Below are positions 1 through 8,288 of a stretch of DNA of 64,000 nt, piece after piece. This stretch comes from Agrobacterium tumefaciens (GTDB lineage Bacteria; Pseudomonadota; Alphaproteobacteria; Rhizobiales; Rhizobiaceae), in contig NZ_CP115842.1 of NCBI RefSeq assembly GCF_013318015.2, positions 1 to 64,000 on the forward strand. Reading direction: 5' to 3'. The position numbers and the translations under genes are program-made. Under the pieces are notes generated by a model, which saw only the letters and a program-made list of their open reading frames with translations, was not told the origin of the DNA and ran no database searches. Numbering within the stretch: position 1 is the stretch's first letter; the number at the start of each line of letters is the position of its first letter.

Positions 1-5
1 AATGC

Positions 6-515
6 CTAGCCGCGCGCGATCAACGCGCTTGTGTCATCATCCGACAATTCGGGAATTGTATCGACCCGAACTTGCGCCTTGTCAAAAATTGTCCGCGCGT
101 ATTTGTAATGGTCTGCCCACTTGAGGTCACGGACGGAATTGAGGGTCTGTTGAGGTACGACCAACCTAGAGATGCCCGCGCTCACGATAGCCCGAGCGCA
201 ATCGGCACATGGGAACAACGAGCAATACATTGTAGCGCCCGCTAACTGCTCCCCGTTTTTCTGGGCTTGCGAAATCGCGTTCCTCTCCGCATGTTCCAGA
301 AGGAAGTATTTGGACTGCGGTTCGTTTGCCACCAGCTCGTGGATTTCTTCGCGAGTAAAATTCAGTTCAGTTGGCGGTCTATTTGCACCTATTCCGATGG
401 TCGAGCCATCTGAAGATACGATTACGGCCCCGACGGAGCGATGAGGGTCGAAGCTCTCGCGACGAACCTCCTCACAACGCATCAAGAACCTTCGGTCGAT
501 TTCCGAAATTGTCAC
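6..515 (-). CDS. dCMP/cytidine deaminase-family protein
   Basis: A 169-aa zinc-dependent deaminase of the CDA/dCMP deaminase superfamily. The zinc site is visible as an HAE motif (EHAERNAI, about residues 75-82) and PCADC (about residues 102-106), giving one His and two Cys ligands plus the catalytic Glu. Family members convert dCMP to dUMP or deaminate related pyrimidines. The start is a GTG at 515, only 49 bp from the divergent membrane dCTP-deaminase-like gene, so the two probably share a control region. Two pyrimidine-deamination genes side by side on a mobile element suggest nucleotide-pool manipulation, perhaps against phage; that is inference. The exact substrate cannot be read from the sequence, and a ComEB-like or riboflavin-type deaminase remains possible. 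Confidence 0.8.
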   Translation of the reverse strand: MTISEIDRRFLMRCEEVRRESFDPHRSVGAVIVSSDGSTIGIGANRPPTELNFTREEIHELVANEPQSKYFLLEHAERNAISQAQKNGEQLAGATMYCSLFPCADCARAIVSAGISRLVVPQQTLNSVRDLKWADHYKYARTIFDKAQVRVDTIPELSDDDTSALIARG

Positions 516-564
516 AACTTATCCGATCTGTTAAACACTCTCCCACTTCATATAAGGGGGAATC

Positions 565-1290
565 ATGACACTTTTGGCAGGGGCTTCGTTAAACCCGAGC
601 ATTTTGTTTAAGCCCGGCACCAAACCGCTACAACAAGGTTCAAGTGTCGATTTAACCATCGGAGAAATAATCGACCACAAAGGGAAAAAAGTCGAAGGAC
701 CATTCACCCTAGAGCCAGGCTGTATGGTTCAAGTTTGCTCCGCCGAGGTCTTCAACCTTCCGCCAACCGTCACCGGGCATGTTACATACAAGACAACTCA
801 AACGCGACGAGGAATTTGGGCTCTTACTGTTGGGATCGTCGATCCGGGATGGGACGGTCCCATCTCCACAACATTGTTGAATTTCAGTCGACAGCCCTAC
901 GCCATCATGAAAGGCGATGCGTTCCTCAGAGCCAGCTTCTTTGAACATGATCCCGCACCTACAAACCTGTTAAGGCGGAGCCCTCCGCTGAATGAGTACA
1001 CTTCGGATATCCAAAAATCTGCTTCAACTACGTTCCCCCTGACATTTCTGGATAGTGAAAAAATCTCGAAATCTGCCGGAGACGCAGTCTTAAAAAAAGT
1101 GCGTGACGACGCATTTGCTTGGATCGCAGGTATAGCACTATTGTTTGCCATTGTTCAGCTCGTCACCTCATATCTTCACCCAGCATATACGTTAAGGCCA
1201 TCCGAGTTCGATCTCTCCAACCTTCGAAAGGAAATCATCACTCTCAAGGAGCAGATAGAAGAACTCGAAAAGCGTCCACCAGCTCCCTGA
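565..1290 (+). CDS. dCTP deaminase/dUTPase-fold protein with C-terminal membrane anchor
   Basis: A 241-aa protein. Residues about 1-135 match the dCTP deaminase/trimeric dUTPase fold: a GSSVDL motif near residue 26 and the IVDPGWDGPI segment near residue 95, which in the family line the nucleotide pocket. After the fold comes an unusual tail: one hydrophobic helix (about residues 187-208, WIAGIALLFAIVQLV) and a charged coiled-coil-like end (about 212-238). Housekeeping Dcd/Dut proteins are soluble and lack this tail, so this one is probably tethered to the inner membrane. A good ribosome site (AGGGGGA) precedes ATG 565. dCTP deaminases are a known antiphage strategy by dCTP depletion; applying that here is inference, supported by the mobile-element setting and the divergent deaminase neighbour. 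Confidence 0.75.
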   Translation: MTLLAGASLNPSILFKPGTKPLQQGSSVDLTIGEIIDHKGKKVEGPFTLEPGCMVQVCSAEVFNLPPTVTGHVTYKTTQTRRGIWALTVGIVDPGWDGPISTTLLNFSRQPYAIMKGDAFLRASFFEHDPAPTNLLRRSPPLNEYTSDIQKSASTTFPLTFLDSEKISKSAGDAVLKKVRDDAFAWIAGIALLFAIVQLVTSYLHPAYTLRPSEFDLSNLRKEIITLKEQIEELEKRPPAP

Positions 1291-1404
1291 CAAGGGCCGA
1301 CACCATGACGTAGGAATGGTGATAGTCGGTCACAATCATGGTACTTTTGCCTTCCTTTCCTTTCCGCCGGCAGGCACACTGGGGTATTCCTTCGAGTGCC
1401 CGTC

Positions 1405-2223
1405 ATGGCCTTCCAGTTCGTCCACCTCGAACCCTGGTGCCGACGTCCCGATGCCACGGGGCGCAACACCACCTTCGTTTTAGATGAAGCTGCGCGAAAG
1501 CCGGTAGCGTCGGCCCACGTTCGCGATCCCAAGCCGCCGACGACAATTTGGGGCGTCGGCGTGGAGGAGGTTCGGGCGATGCACGACGCCGCGGCTGAGG
1601 TCGCGATGACGCCCGGCGCACGGGGCAAGCTACGGAAAATCCAGAGCACTCAAAAGACCCTCCACACCTTCGTCGCCTCACATCCCTACACTGTTGAAGA
1701 GGTATGCGCCGACAAGTCTAAGTTGGCCGAGGTTCGGAAATGGGAGCGCCTGACGATCGACTGGCTCAAGCGCCAGTACGGCCCGGCGCTCAAGAGCGTG
1801 ATCCGTCACACTGACGAACAGCAGTGGCATATCCATGCCTACGTCTTGCCGACGGCGGACCCGGAACTCAGGGCCGCTGTCTTCCATCCAGGCATCGTCG
1901 CGAAACGTGCGGTAATGGCCGAGGGGCGGAGACCGGGCGAGGACGGAAAGGCCCTGAACAAGCGGTCCAACGCCGCCTACAAGGGCGCGATGCGCGAATG
2001 GCAGGACTCGTATCACGAGGCCGTGGCCGTGCCATGCGAGCTTACCCGTATCGGTCCTACGCGTCGGCGGTTGACCCGTGAGGAATGGATGGCGGAACGG
2101 ACGCAGGCGCAGGCGCTCAAGCGGGCCGTGGAGCGGGCGGCTACCTGCGCGCCTTCGGCTTGCTCGTCGCCTTCGGCGATACGGGCGCGGGCGCGCGCCA
2201 CCGAGGCAGCAATCATGTCCTGA
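1405..2223 (+). pseudogene. MobV/Pre-type relaxase, C-terminally truncated
   Basis: Encodes 272 aa closely similar to the 424-aa relaxase at 11072-12346: both begin MAFQF(V/I)H and carry the relaxase metal-binding motif H-x-DE-x3-H-x-H (here HTDEQQWHIH, about residues 132-141). MobV/Pre relaxases nick oriT to start conjugative mobilization of plasmids and integrative mobilizable elements. Similarity to the intact copy stops near base 2135, after ALKRAVERA; the long coiled-coil C-terminal half of the paralogue is missing and is replaced by about 30 unrelated residues. The catalytic N-terminal domain is intact, so nicking activity could persist, but the gene looks like a deletion product. Start chosen at ATG 1405 by homology; a GTG at 1396 is in frame. 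Confidence 0.7.
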
Positions 2224-2393
2224 ACAAGCTGAGAGGGCTGCGGGACGGCGGCACGTATACGCGTCTGTGCGTCGTCGTAGGGGTCGAATTCAAAGCCCTT
2301 GTCAGCGAAGAGCTTGTCAACAAATTTGAGTCTGGGGGTTGGGGTGGCGTCGGCTCGGCTGGGGTATGTCCCAGCCCGGCGGTCACTCAGCCG
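2013..2393 (-). pseudogene. Open frame, probable replication-gene 5' remnant
   Basis: The minus strand is open from about 2393 to 2013 and reads as plausible protein (LKFVDKLFADKGFEFDPYDD, then an Ala/Arg-rich stretch) but has no ATG before residue MIAAS at 2216. It lies exactly where the rep-like gene begins in element B, upstream of the same terminator segment, so it may be the 5' end of an A-type rep gene fused head-on to the truncated relaxase by a deletion. The encoded sequence does not obviously match the B Rep N-terminus, so this is a low-confidence reading. Confidence 0.25.
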
Positions 2394-2500
2394 TCAACTG
2401 CGGCTTTACAACAATTTCAATTTCGTTCATCATTATTGAACATTCCCAAGAAAAACCGCCGGAGGGTTGCGAGCCCGTTGATGGCGGTTTTTTCATGGTT
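2388..2500. terminator. Bidirectional terminator in conserved element segment (copy A)
   Basis: A 10-bp perfect stem, AAAAACCGCC (2451-2460) and GGCGGTTTTT (2483-2492), with a 22-nt loop and A/T tracts on both sides, so it can terminate in both directions. The preceding 60 bp, including a GTTC-N9-GAAC inverted repeat (about 2425-2441), is homologous to 14311-14413 in element B. In both places it separates the mobilization/replication module from cargo genes. Confidence 0.8.
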
Positions 2501-2564
2501 GGTCGCTAACGCGCATCGGTCAAGCGCCGATCACCGTGCCACGTCGCGATACTCTCCAAGTATT

Positions 2565-3437
2565 TCAGTCGATATGACCGGCTGCGCGGAGTATCGCCGC
2601 TTCGTGGTCAGTCGCGGGGGTCACGCTGACGAATTCATCGGGCGTCACAGCGCCAAGGTTCAGCTGTTCGATCAGATCGCGGTCTTTGGAGCCCCAGAGT
2701 ATTGCGATACCCTTCGGCGCAAGGATATCGCGCGCGCCCCCATTCCGGCGGATTCGCTTCATATAGTCATGCTGCTGCGCAATAGCTTGAACTTGATTGC
2801 GGGAGATCGGCCGTTTCTGCACCGTCTCGAACAATCTCGCGAGTCTCACAGTGCCGGACGCCGGAGACATGATCGCCTCCCGATCCGTAGGAGGCAGCAC
2901 TTCCCAGAAGTTCGGGGGATATGGATGGTCGCGTAGAATCCACCAGATTGACGGGTAGTGCTCCGCCCTGATCTGCCGCTTTGAATCCTTGTTGGTGCTA
3001 GTGCTTAGATATTCTGGCCGGCACACCACGATCCCCACATCACAGCGAGCGGTTTTCTCATTCGTCCTTAGGAGCAAAGCGGGATGCCCGATGCTTTCGG
3101 TCGGGATCATCCACGATCGCCCCGTCGTGTTCTTGATGTCGACCTCTACCCCGTTCACCAGTAGATCGAGTAGCTTACCCTTAGGAAGCTTCAGATAGTC
3201 CCTAACCAGTATCTCGACCTTGGTGCCGATATATGTCTTTTCTGTTTTCTCGGTCTCCTCGAGAGTGAAGCGGTTAGTTCGGGGAGCGTCGATCACCTCA
3301 TCGTAAGCTTGCCGAAACAGAGCGGGGACCTTCTCGGCGAACGTGTCGAACCCACCACCCTGACGGATTATCGTCGTGACAATGGACGCGAGAACTGCGA
3401 AATCAGCGTGTGTCGAATCGAGTGGTACATGAGACAT
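2565..3437 (-). CDS. NaeI-family type II restriction endonuclease
   Basis: A 290-aa protein with the recognisable NaeI pattern: EKTYIGTKVEI (about residues 66-76), VEVDIKNTTGRSWMIPTESIGHP (about 97-119; the D-x-K core is DIK) and the C-terminal winged-helix DNA-binding signature AQQHDYMKRIRRNGGARDIL near residues 225-244. NaeI recognises GCCGGC, cuts blunt, and is a type IIE enzyme needing a second site bound at its C-terminal domain. Both domains appear complete. It is last in the minus-strand run vsr, methyltransferase, NgoMIV-type nuclease, this gene, with an 87-bp gap before it. Specificity for GCCGGC is inferred from the family. It is odd that a second, unrelated GCCGGC-family nuclease precedes it. 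Confidence 0.88.
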   Translation of the reverse strand: MSHVPLDSTHADFAVLASIVTTIIRQGGGFDTFAEKVPALFRQAYDEVIDAPRTNRFTLEETEKTEKTYIGTKVEILVRDYLKLPKGKLLDLLVNGVEVDIKNTTGRSWMIPTESIGHPALLLRTNEKTARCDVGIVVCRPEYLSTSTNKDSKRQIRAEHYPSIWWILRDHPYPPNFWEVLPPTDREAIMSPASGTVRLARLFETVQKRPISRNQVQAIAQQHDYMKRIRRNGGARDILAPKGIAILWGSKDRDLIEQLNLGAVTPDEFVSVTPATDHEAAILRAAGHID

Positions 3438-3524
3438 GCCGACAACTATGGATCGGCATGGTTTCTGAGCTGTTAATCCCGTCGCGCTACCGGATCAAAA
3501 CGGGACGCTATCCCGACTGCTCTA

Positions 3525-4394
3525 TCAAGTCGCCAAGTCGAATGGTAGGTCGGAAATATCACGGATGCGCTTTCCAAGTATCATCGTCTTCAGCATCTCG
3601 GCTGCATCCTCGAATGAATGCTCAGCAATCGCCTCTTGAAGTTCAGGCAATGCGACGTGGTAGACACAATCTATGTCTCCGGTGCCCAAAGCAAGGGACG
3701 CAAGGCGGTTTGGTGTCGGTTCGGCAGTAACGACCACGATATGGGGGACGCGTCCTTTCCGATTTCTAACGAGATTGAGAGCTTCTGATCTGGCGTTCTG
3801 GGCGCGATCCGATCGCAGGGTCCATTTACAGGATATACTAGCGTGCAAGATCGGAAGAGCGCTGTTCTTCAGTCTTAAAGTTGTCAGTCGCGACACGTCA
3901 TCATCGACGAGAAATTCGTCGGCATTGATCTGTTCATCCGTCAACGGCGAGCGCAGGATCATCACGTCAGGTTTGATGATGTAGTCCATCCCTATGGCGA
4001 CGGCGAGCTCTGGATTAGTGGCAGCCAGGTCATTCAGCGAAGCCAAGTGTGAATACTGGTCTGCTTCGGCGATTGCCAGTCGCCGGCCGCCTTTAATCAC
4101 CGTGAAGGTGCCAGGTCTGATAATTCCCAGCCGCGGCAACGTCTGCTCGACGTACTTACCTACGACCTCCTCGAACTTGCTGCCTGCCATCTGGCCGGCC
4201 ATTCGAGCGCCGACAACTTCGTCGCCTAGCCGGCTGATAATGCCCTTCGCGATCTTCACGCTCTGGTTTGAATCCTTGTCAGCGATTGAAGGATTGCCGT
4301 TCCCGTCGAGATAAAGAATCTTGCTGTTGAACAGTGCGGCGTGGAAGGCCTTCCGGGCTTCGACGAAATAGGCTTGAGCAGCAATCACGCTCAA
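3525..4394 (-). CDS. NgoMIV-family type II restriction endonuclease
   Basis: A 289-aa protein strikingly like NgoMIV of Neisseria: the block HASISCKWTLRSDRAQNARS (about residues 183-202) followed by EALNLVRNRKGRVPHIVVV and TAEPTPNRLASLALGTGDID covers the catalytic SxxK/E region of this PD-(D/E)XK enzyme; the end, GKRIRDISDLPFDLA, also matches. NgoMIV is a tetrameric type IIF enzyme cutting G^CCGGC at two sites together. Here the start is a TTG overlapping the methyltransferase stop (TTGA), giving translational coupling of nuclease to its protecting enzyme; a GTG two codons further on is an alternative. Fold and quaternary type are family knowledge; the shared target with the NaeI-type neighbour is inference. 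Confidence 0.9.
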   Translation of the reverse strand: MSVIAAQAYFVEARKAFHAALFNSKILYLDGNGNPSIADKDSNQSVKIAKGIISRLGDEVVGARMAGQMAGSKFEEVVGKYVEQTLPRLGIIRPGTFTVIKGGRRLAIAEADQYSHLASLNDLAATNPELAVAIGMDYIIKPDVMILRSPLTDEQINADEFLVDDDVSRLTTLRLKNSALPILHASISCKWTLRSDRAQNARSEALNLVRNRKGRVPHIVVVTAEPTPNRLASLALGTGDIDCVYHVALPELQEAIAEHSFEDAAEMLKTMILGKRIRDISDLPFDLAT

Positions 4395-5350
4395 ACCGCA
4401 ACAGCCCCAAAAACTGTACGGGCTTCTATCGCTTCACGGACCTTTTCGGCCACAGCCCGCGCAACGGGCGGCGGGAAGGCGTTCCCAACCTGACGGTATG
4501 CTGCGGTCTTCCTGCCGTGAAAATGCCAAGCGTCATCGAAGCCTTGAATGCGCGCAGCCATTCGCACCGTTAGGCGCGGCATCCCGACGAAGTCACGAGC
4601 AGGTGCCTCGTCGGCAATGCCCATCCCATCAACACCGAGCGTTGCCCACGCTCTCTTCGCGCGTGTCGGGCCAAGGTCCGGGCCGCCATGCTTTTTACTT
4701 CCTCCGACCAAGGTGGGCGCAACGTCATTCGCCCGTTTAGCCCAAGCCTTTGTTCCTTTCCAGCCGTTCGCCCCCATCAGATCAAACAGAGTCTCGCCGA
4801 CAGTTGGAGCATCGGCCGGCGATGGCGTCGGCCACTCGAAACGGTCCTTGATGTCGTCGCGGAGAGCGACGATGATCACGCGCGGACGGAGCTGCGGCAC
4901 GCCGTAATCGCTGGCATTGAATAGACGCCAATGGGCCTCGTAGCCCAGCTTCTTCAGTTCGCCTCGGATAAATCCGCGATAATCCTCAAAGACCGCACCC
5001 AAGAATCCACGGACGTTCTCAATCATGATCGCCTTGGGGCGTGTCTCATTCACCAATCGAATGGCGGCCGGGAACAGGTTACGTTCGTCTTTGTCCCCCA
5101 ATTGCTTTCCAGCAATGGAGAACGGCGGGCACGGCAAACCACCAGCAAGGAGGTCGATGCCCTTGTAGCTGCGACCGTCGAACAGTGTCAGGTCTTCCTC
5201 GTGTACGGTCCATTCCTTGCGGTTCAGTCTGAGGGTTGCACAGCAGTCGCGATCGATCTCCACAACGCCGGCATGGTCGAAACCTGCAAGCTCAAGGCCT
5301 CGTGCTTGACCGCCAGCCCCAGCGCACATTTCAAGTGAGGTGAAAGACAT
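4391..5350 (-). CDS. DNA (cytosine-5) methyltransferase of the GCCGGC-type R-M set
   Basis: A 319-aa C5-cytosine methyltransferase with all hallmark motifs: motif I (SLEMCAGAGG, SAM binding), motif IV (GGLPCPPFS, with the catalytic Cys), motif VI (IENVRG), motif VIII (QLRPRV) and motif X (YRQVGNAFPPPVA). The frame is open upstream to 5530, but the real start is ATG 5350: GGAGG lies 4-5 nt before it and motif I begins right after it. It is the only methyltransferase in this cluster, so it must protect the host from both endonucleases downstream. It overlaps the NgoMIV-type gene by 4 bp and follows vsr by 145 bp. Methylation of GCCGGC is inferred from its partners. Confidence 0.92.
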   Translation of the reverse strand: MSFTSLEMCAGAGGQARGLELAGFDHAGVVEIDRDCCATLRLNRKEWTVHEEDLTLFDGRSYKGIDLLAGGLPCPPFSIAGKQLGDKDERNLFPAAIRLVNETRPKAIMIENVRGFLGAVFEDYRGFIRGELKKLGYEAHWRLFNASDYGVPQLRPRVIIVALRDDIKDRFEWPTPSPADAPTVGETLFDLMGANGWKGTKAWAKRANDVAPTLVGGSKKHGGPDLGPTRAKRAWATLGVDGMGIADEAPARDFVGMPRLTVRMAARIQGFDDAWHFHGRKTAAYRQVGNAFPPPVARAVAEKVREAIEARTVFGAVAV

Positions 5351-5495
5351 TGGGCCTCCGAACAAGAACAAAAAAAGAACGTTGCCGAGGTAGCACGGCG
5401 TGCGACTCGGCGCAACGGATTCATCCGTCAAGTTATTGTTACAAGGTTTTCGCAAGCTTGACCGGGGGAACGGAGCGGGAATCCACAGGTTTACT

Positions 5496-5915
5496 TCACG
5501 CTTGGAGGAAGTCGGTGATTCGTTGCTCAACGTCCCTTATGTTGCGAAGTTCGCATTCCCAGACCACGAGGACTTGCCATCCCATTTCCTCAAGCTTGGA
5601 TAGGTTCGCGGCATCGCGGGCGACATTTCGGTCCATTTTAGGTCCCCAGTACCCGGTATTGGACTTTGCCGCCGAACGCGCTTCCCAGCACGTGGGATCA
5701 TACCGCAAATGTGCGTGCCAATAGCAGCCTCTTACTTCGATTATCTTCCGACGTGGCCCGAGGACTATATCCGGCTTCCCCGGGAGGTCCTTCCGATGGA
5801 GCCGATAACGATACCCGAGGGAATGAACAAGCCGGCGCACCTTCATTTCGGGGCCAGTATCCTTGCTCCGAATGCGCGACATATTTTGACTACGTTGTTC
5901 GGTCGTTTCGGGCAT
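5496..5915 (-). CDS. vsr: Very short patch repair endonuclease (Vsr)
   Basis: A 139-aa Vsr family nuclease. Visible signatures are the N-terminal RSQNMSRIRSKDTGPE, the PGKPDIVL strand with the catalytic Asp, RGCYWHAH (zinc/active site) and VVWECELR near the end. Vsr nicks beside T:G mismatches produced by deamination of 5-methylcytosine, so it fits directly upstream of the C5 methyltransferase on the same strand. The open frame extends to 6074, but the start was placed at ATG 5915 because family members begin a few residues before the RSxxM motif. It is the outermost cargo gene of element A, about 160 bp from the attachment core. Confidence 0.9.
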   Translation of the reverse strand: MPETTEQRSQNMSRIRSKDTGPEMKVRRLVHSLGYRYRLHRKDLPGKPDIVLGPRRKIIEVRGCYWHAHLRYDPTCWEARSAAKSNTGYWGPKMDRNVARDAANLSKLEEMGWQVLVVWECELRNIRDVEQRITDFLQA

Positions 5916-6076
5916 CTTCGTTGGGGCTGATTTTCCGTGACAACATTTGAGCCTTATCGAATGCTTGCATATATGTACATATCGATCTCCATGTCCCCCA
6001 CCCGCCCAAGGGCGGAGCTGCGGCCCTCCCGTTAACTGATCGTATGTAAACATTTTTTGGAAACGGCTGTCCAAAC

Positions 6077-6092
6077 CCAGGTTCCCCAGCCA
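6077..6092 (+). other. Attachment-site core, A/B junction (tRNA-Gln 3'-end-like)
   Basis: CCAGGTTCCCCAGCCA occurs here and again at 16487-16502, in the same orientation, 10,410 bp apart. It ends in GCCA and reads like the acceptor-stem 3' end plus CCA of a glutamine tRNA. No complete tRNA precedes it, so the intact gene probably lies left of the window or the sequence here is an element-borne copy. The upstream bases GGC(T/C)GTCC are also shared by the two copies. Confidence 0.7.
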
Positions 6093-6145
6093 CTTTCCCT
6101 GTTATTATTCAATAACTTAGCCACACGTCGCCAGTGCCGGGAATA

Positions 6146-6166
6146 CCCCCACACTGCACCCCCACA
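6146..6166 (+). repeat. Paired CCCCCACA repeats, left arm of element B
   Basis: Two direct CCCCCACA octamers at 6146-6153 and 6159-6166, 13 bp start to start. An identical pair with the same spacing and orientation lies at 16403-16423, inside the other end of the element. Paired octamers flanking att cores are what arm-type integrase or excisionase sites look like; the function is inferred. Confidence 0.6.
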
Positions 6167-6181
6167 AGGGCGCTTTTGCCG

Positions 6182-7912
6182 ATGTCGAACTTCCTCCGGC
6201 GCGAAGCCGATTCCTTCTTTTTCCGGCGGCGAGTCCCCGCCTCTCTTCAAGCCCGCCTCGGTCAGTCTGAAATATACAGGTCTTTAAAGACCACCGTGCG
6301 AAGAACAGCCAGAGCGCGAGCAGCGCACCTGTTTATTGCCACAGAGAGTTTGTTTCGGACGTTGGAAGAGGATGATGAATTTCCATTCACGGATGACGAT
6401 ATCCGGGTTGCCGTTCGCAGATGGCTGAACACGCCACCGTGGAAGCAACGCCTCAAGATCGTGGACGAGATGTCGCCCGGTGGACTCAGGGCCTATCATG
6501 AATCTCTGCCGGACACGCTCCTCAAGATGAGCGCGGATGAAGGCGTCTCTTACGGTGACAATCTCGGTCAAGAAGCGAATGCCGCGCTGGACCACTCAGA
6601 ATATTTTGACGTTCGAAGCGGGGACCGCCTTCGACGGACAGCGAGAGCGCTTCAGGATCAACTACGCGAATATGTCGATCGTCAAATGGAAGCCGTCTTC
6701 GGACAGGAACCCGTCGCAGTGGCCACGATGCAGACCGTAGCCGCAGTAACGCCGCCGGAACCGCCCGCAAACATGACGAAGCTTTCGACGTTCATCCAAT
6801 CTTGGCAGAAGGACATCATAGCCGGATACAATTACAATGATCCTCTGAAGGACGCAGATCAGTATCTGAAGACCGTGGAAATGTTCATCAGCCTGATGGA
6901 CGACCTTCCTGTCGGGCGGATTACGTTCGAGAAGGCCGCAGAATTCAGGGAGCTCATTCTCCAGTTGCCATCCACCCATGGCAAGGGTGGGACCGCTTCC
7001 CCGAAAAAGGAACTCGCCCGCGCCCGCGCTGACAAGACCCTGCCGCGGGTCAGCATGAAGACTGCCAAGCGTCACTTCTCCGGGATGAATTCCATTTGGA
7101 AGTGGCTCATTCACCGAAAGCATGTCCCCGCCACCCTCCAACCTTTCTCAGGGCATTCGTTCCCCGGTACGAAGCAGAAGAAATCCGCCCGCAATGATTG
7201 GTCTCGCGAAGACATGCAGCGGCTGTTTACGTCCCGCGAATACCGGGATGCATCGGGCTCCAGTGCCTTGCACTGGCTACCACTCATCTCGCTCTATTCC
7301 GGCATGAGGTTGGAGGAAATATGCCGCCTGCGTCCAGGCACCGATATACTTGTCAAGGATGGCATGCCATGCTTCGACATCACCGCGCGACAGGACTGGG
7401 ACCCGAAATCGGAAGCTGGCAGGCGTGTCATCCCGATACACTCATGGCTGCTGAAGCATGGCATTATGGACTTCGTAAAAGCGCAGCGGGCTAGAGGTGC
7501 CGAACATCTCTTCTCTCCCGAACTTCCGTTCGGCAAAAGCATCAGTGCCTCATTCAGCCGCGATTTTTCAAGGCTCAAGATTGACTTGGGCGTCGGTTCA
7601 AAAACCGTGTTCCATTCTTTCCGACACACTTTTAGAACCATCTTGGAATCTACCGACCTCAAAGAATCGCATATCGATGCAGTTATGGGCCACGAGGGAG
7701 GGGGCAGCGAGGGGCGCACCTACACAAAACGTGTCAGCACCGCAAAGCTCAAGGAAGTGGTCGAGGCGTTCGAGCCGCCTCTTGATCTTGCATTCCTCGG
7801 GACGGCATCAGCCGATACCCCGCTGCCTTTGCCGAAAATTGCCGTGAAGAAGAGAAAGCTCACACCGCCCGTTCTTGATGCGAATGGGCGGATTCACAGA
7901 GGGCGGAAGTAA
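6182..7912 (+). CDS. Tyrosine recombinase/integrase of element B
   Basis: About 576 aa, a phage-type tyrosine site-specific recombinase. The N-terminal RRxxFFFRRRVP segment is typical of alphaproteobacterial integrases; the catalytic domain shows YSGMRLEEI (box I Arg, about residue 376), HSFRHTFR (box II His/Arg, about 479-486) and MGHEGG...TYTKRV, giving the His and the tyrosine nucleophile. Two hundred or so residues longer than lambda Int, as usual for this group. It starts 90 bp inside the att core and just past the paired CCCCCACA repeats, the normal position for an integrase reading into its element. ATG 6182 was preferred to ATG 6134 because the latter would translate the att-proximal repeats. 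Expected to integrate and excise element B at the tRNA-like core. Confidence 0.88.
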   Translation: MSNFLRREADSFFFRRRVPASLQARLGQSEIYRSLKTTVRRTARARAAHLFIATESLFRTLEEDDEFPFTDDDIRVAVRRWLNTPPWKQRLKIVDEMSPGGLRAYHESLPDTLLKMSADEGVSYGDNLGQEANAALDHSEYFDVRSGDRLRRTARALQDQLREYVDRQMEAVFGQEPVAVATMQTVAAVTPPEPPANMTKLSTFIQSWQKDIIAGYNYNDPLKDADQYLKTVEMFISLMDDLPVGRITFEKAAEFRELILQLPSTHGKGGTASPKKELARARADKTLPRVSMKTAKRHFSGMNSIWKWLIHRKHVPATLQPFSGHSFPGTKQKKSARNDWSREDMQRLFTSREYRDASGSSALHWLPLISLYSGMRLEEICRLRPGTDILVKDGMPCFDITARQDWDPKSEAGRRVIPIHSWLLKHGIMDFVKAQRARGAEHLFSPELPFGKSISASFSRDFSRLKIDLGVGSKTVFHSFRHTFRTILESTDLKESHIDAVMGHEGGGSEGRTYTKRVSTAKLKEVVEAFEPPLDLAFLGTASADTPLPLPKIAVKKRKLTPPVLDANGRIHRGRK

Positions 7913-8288
7913 CCACCCGGCAGGGGTAGCATCGCTCTCTTCCACAACGATTTTTTCCTGCCCTTCGGGGCGGGCCACGTGTCCCGCCCCGATCCGCCTT
8001 GCGGACCGGGGAAAAAATAGTTGCGGAACCTTCTCGCTCAGTGACAGCGGGAGGGGCGGCTCTTGATGCCCTCCGGGCACCGCCATGCCCTGTTAGGCCA
8101 AGGCGGGACAAGAGCCTATGCCGCCCCTCCCACAGTCAACCCCAGCCTAGCCGTTGTGCCAACCTGACTCACGTTAACACCTTCGACGCCTTCTTTCCGG
8201 GTTCCCGAAAATCAATTCCGATCGCCCTGGGCTCGACTCCTGAAATTTGCTATAAAATTCATGTTTTCAATGAGTTATGGAGATTTTC
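7913..8288. other. Non-coding, hairpin-rich segment
   Basis: No gene. It contains a stem GGGGCGGG/CCCGCCCC (7967-7990), a stem CCCCG-TCCGC / GCGGA-CGGGG (7987-8011) followed by A6, which would terminate minus-strand transcripts, and a long interrupted inverted repeat: GGGAGGGGC-GGCTCTTG (8049-8065) pairing with CAAGAGCC...GCCCCTCCC (8109-8131). The last could be a structured RNA or a replication/transfer origin of the element. Confidence 0.55.

Noticed and set aside
2085..2936. A 283-codon plus-strand open frame
   Set aside because: It crosses the relaxase end, the conserved terminator and the antisense of the NaeI-type gene, and has no protein-like composition.
5351..5530. 60-codon N-terminal extension of the left methyltransferase
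   Set aside because: Motif I begins directly after ATG 5350, which has a GGAGG ribosome site; the extension reads as non-coding.
6060..6092. Complete tRNA gene at the A/B att core
   Set aside because: Only the 3'-end-like segment is present; no anticodon arm or D arm can be folded upstream.
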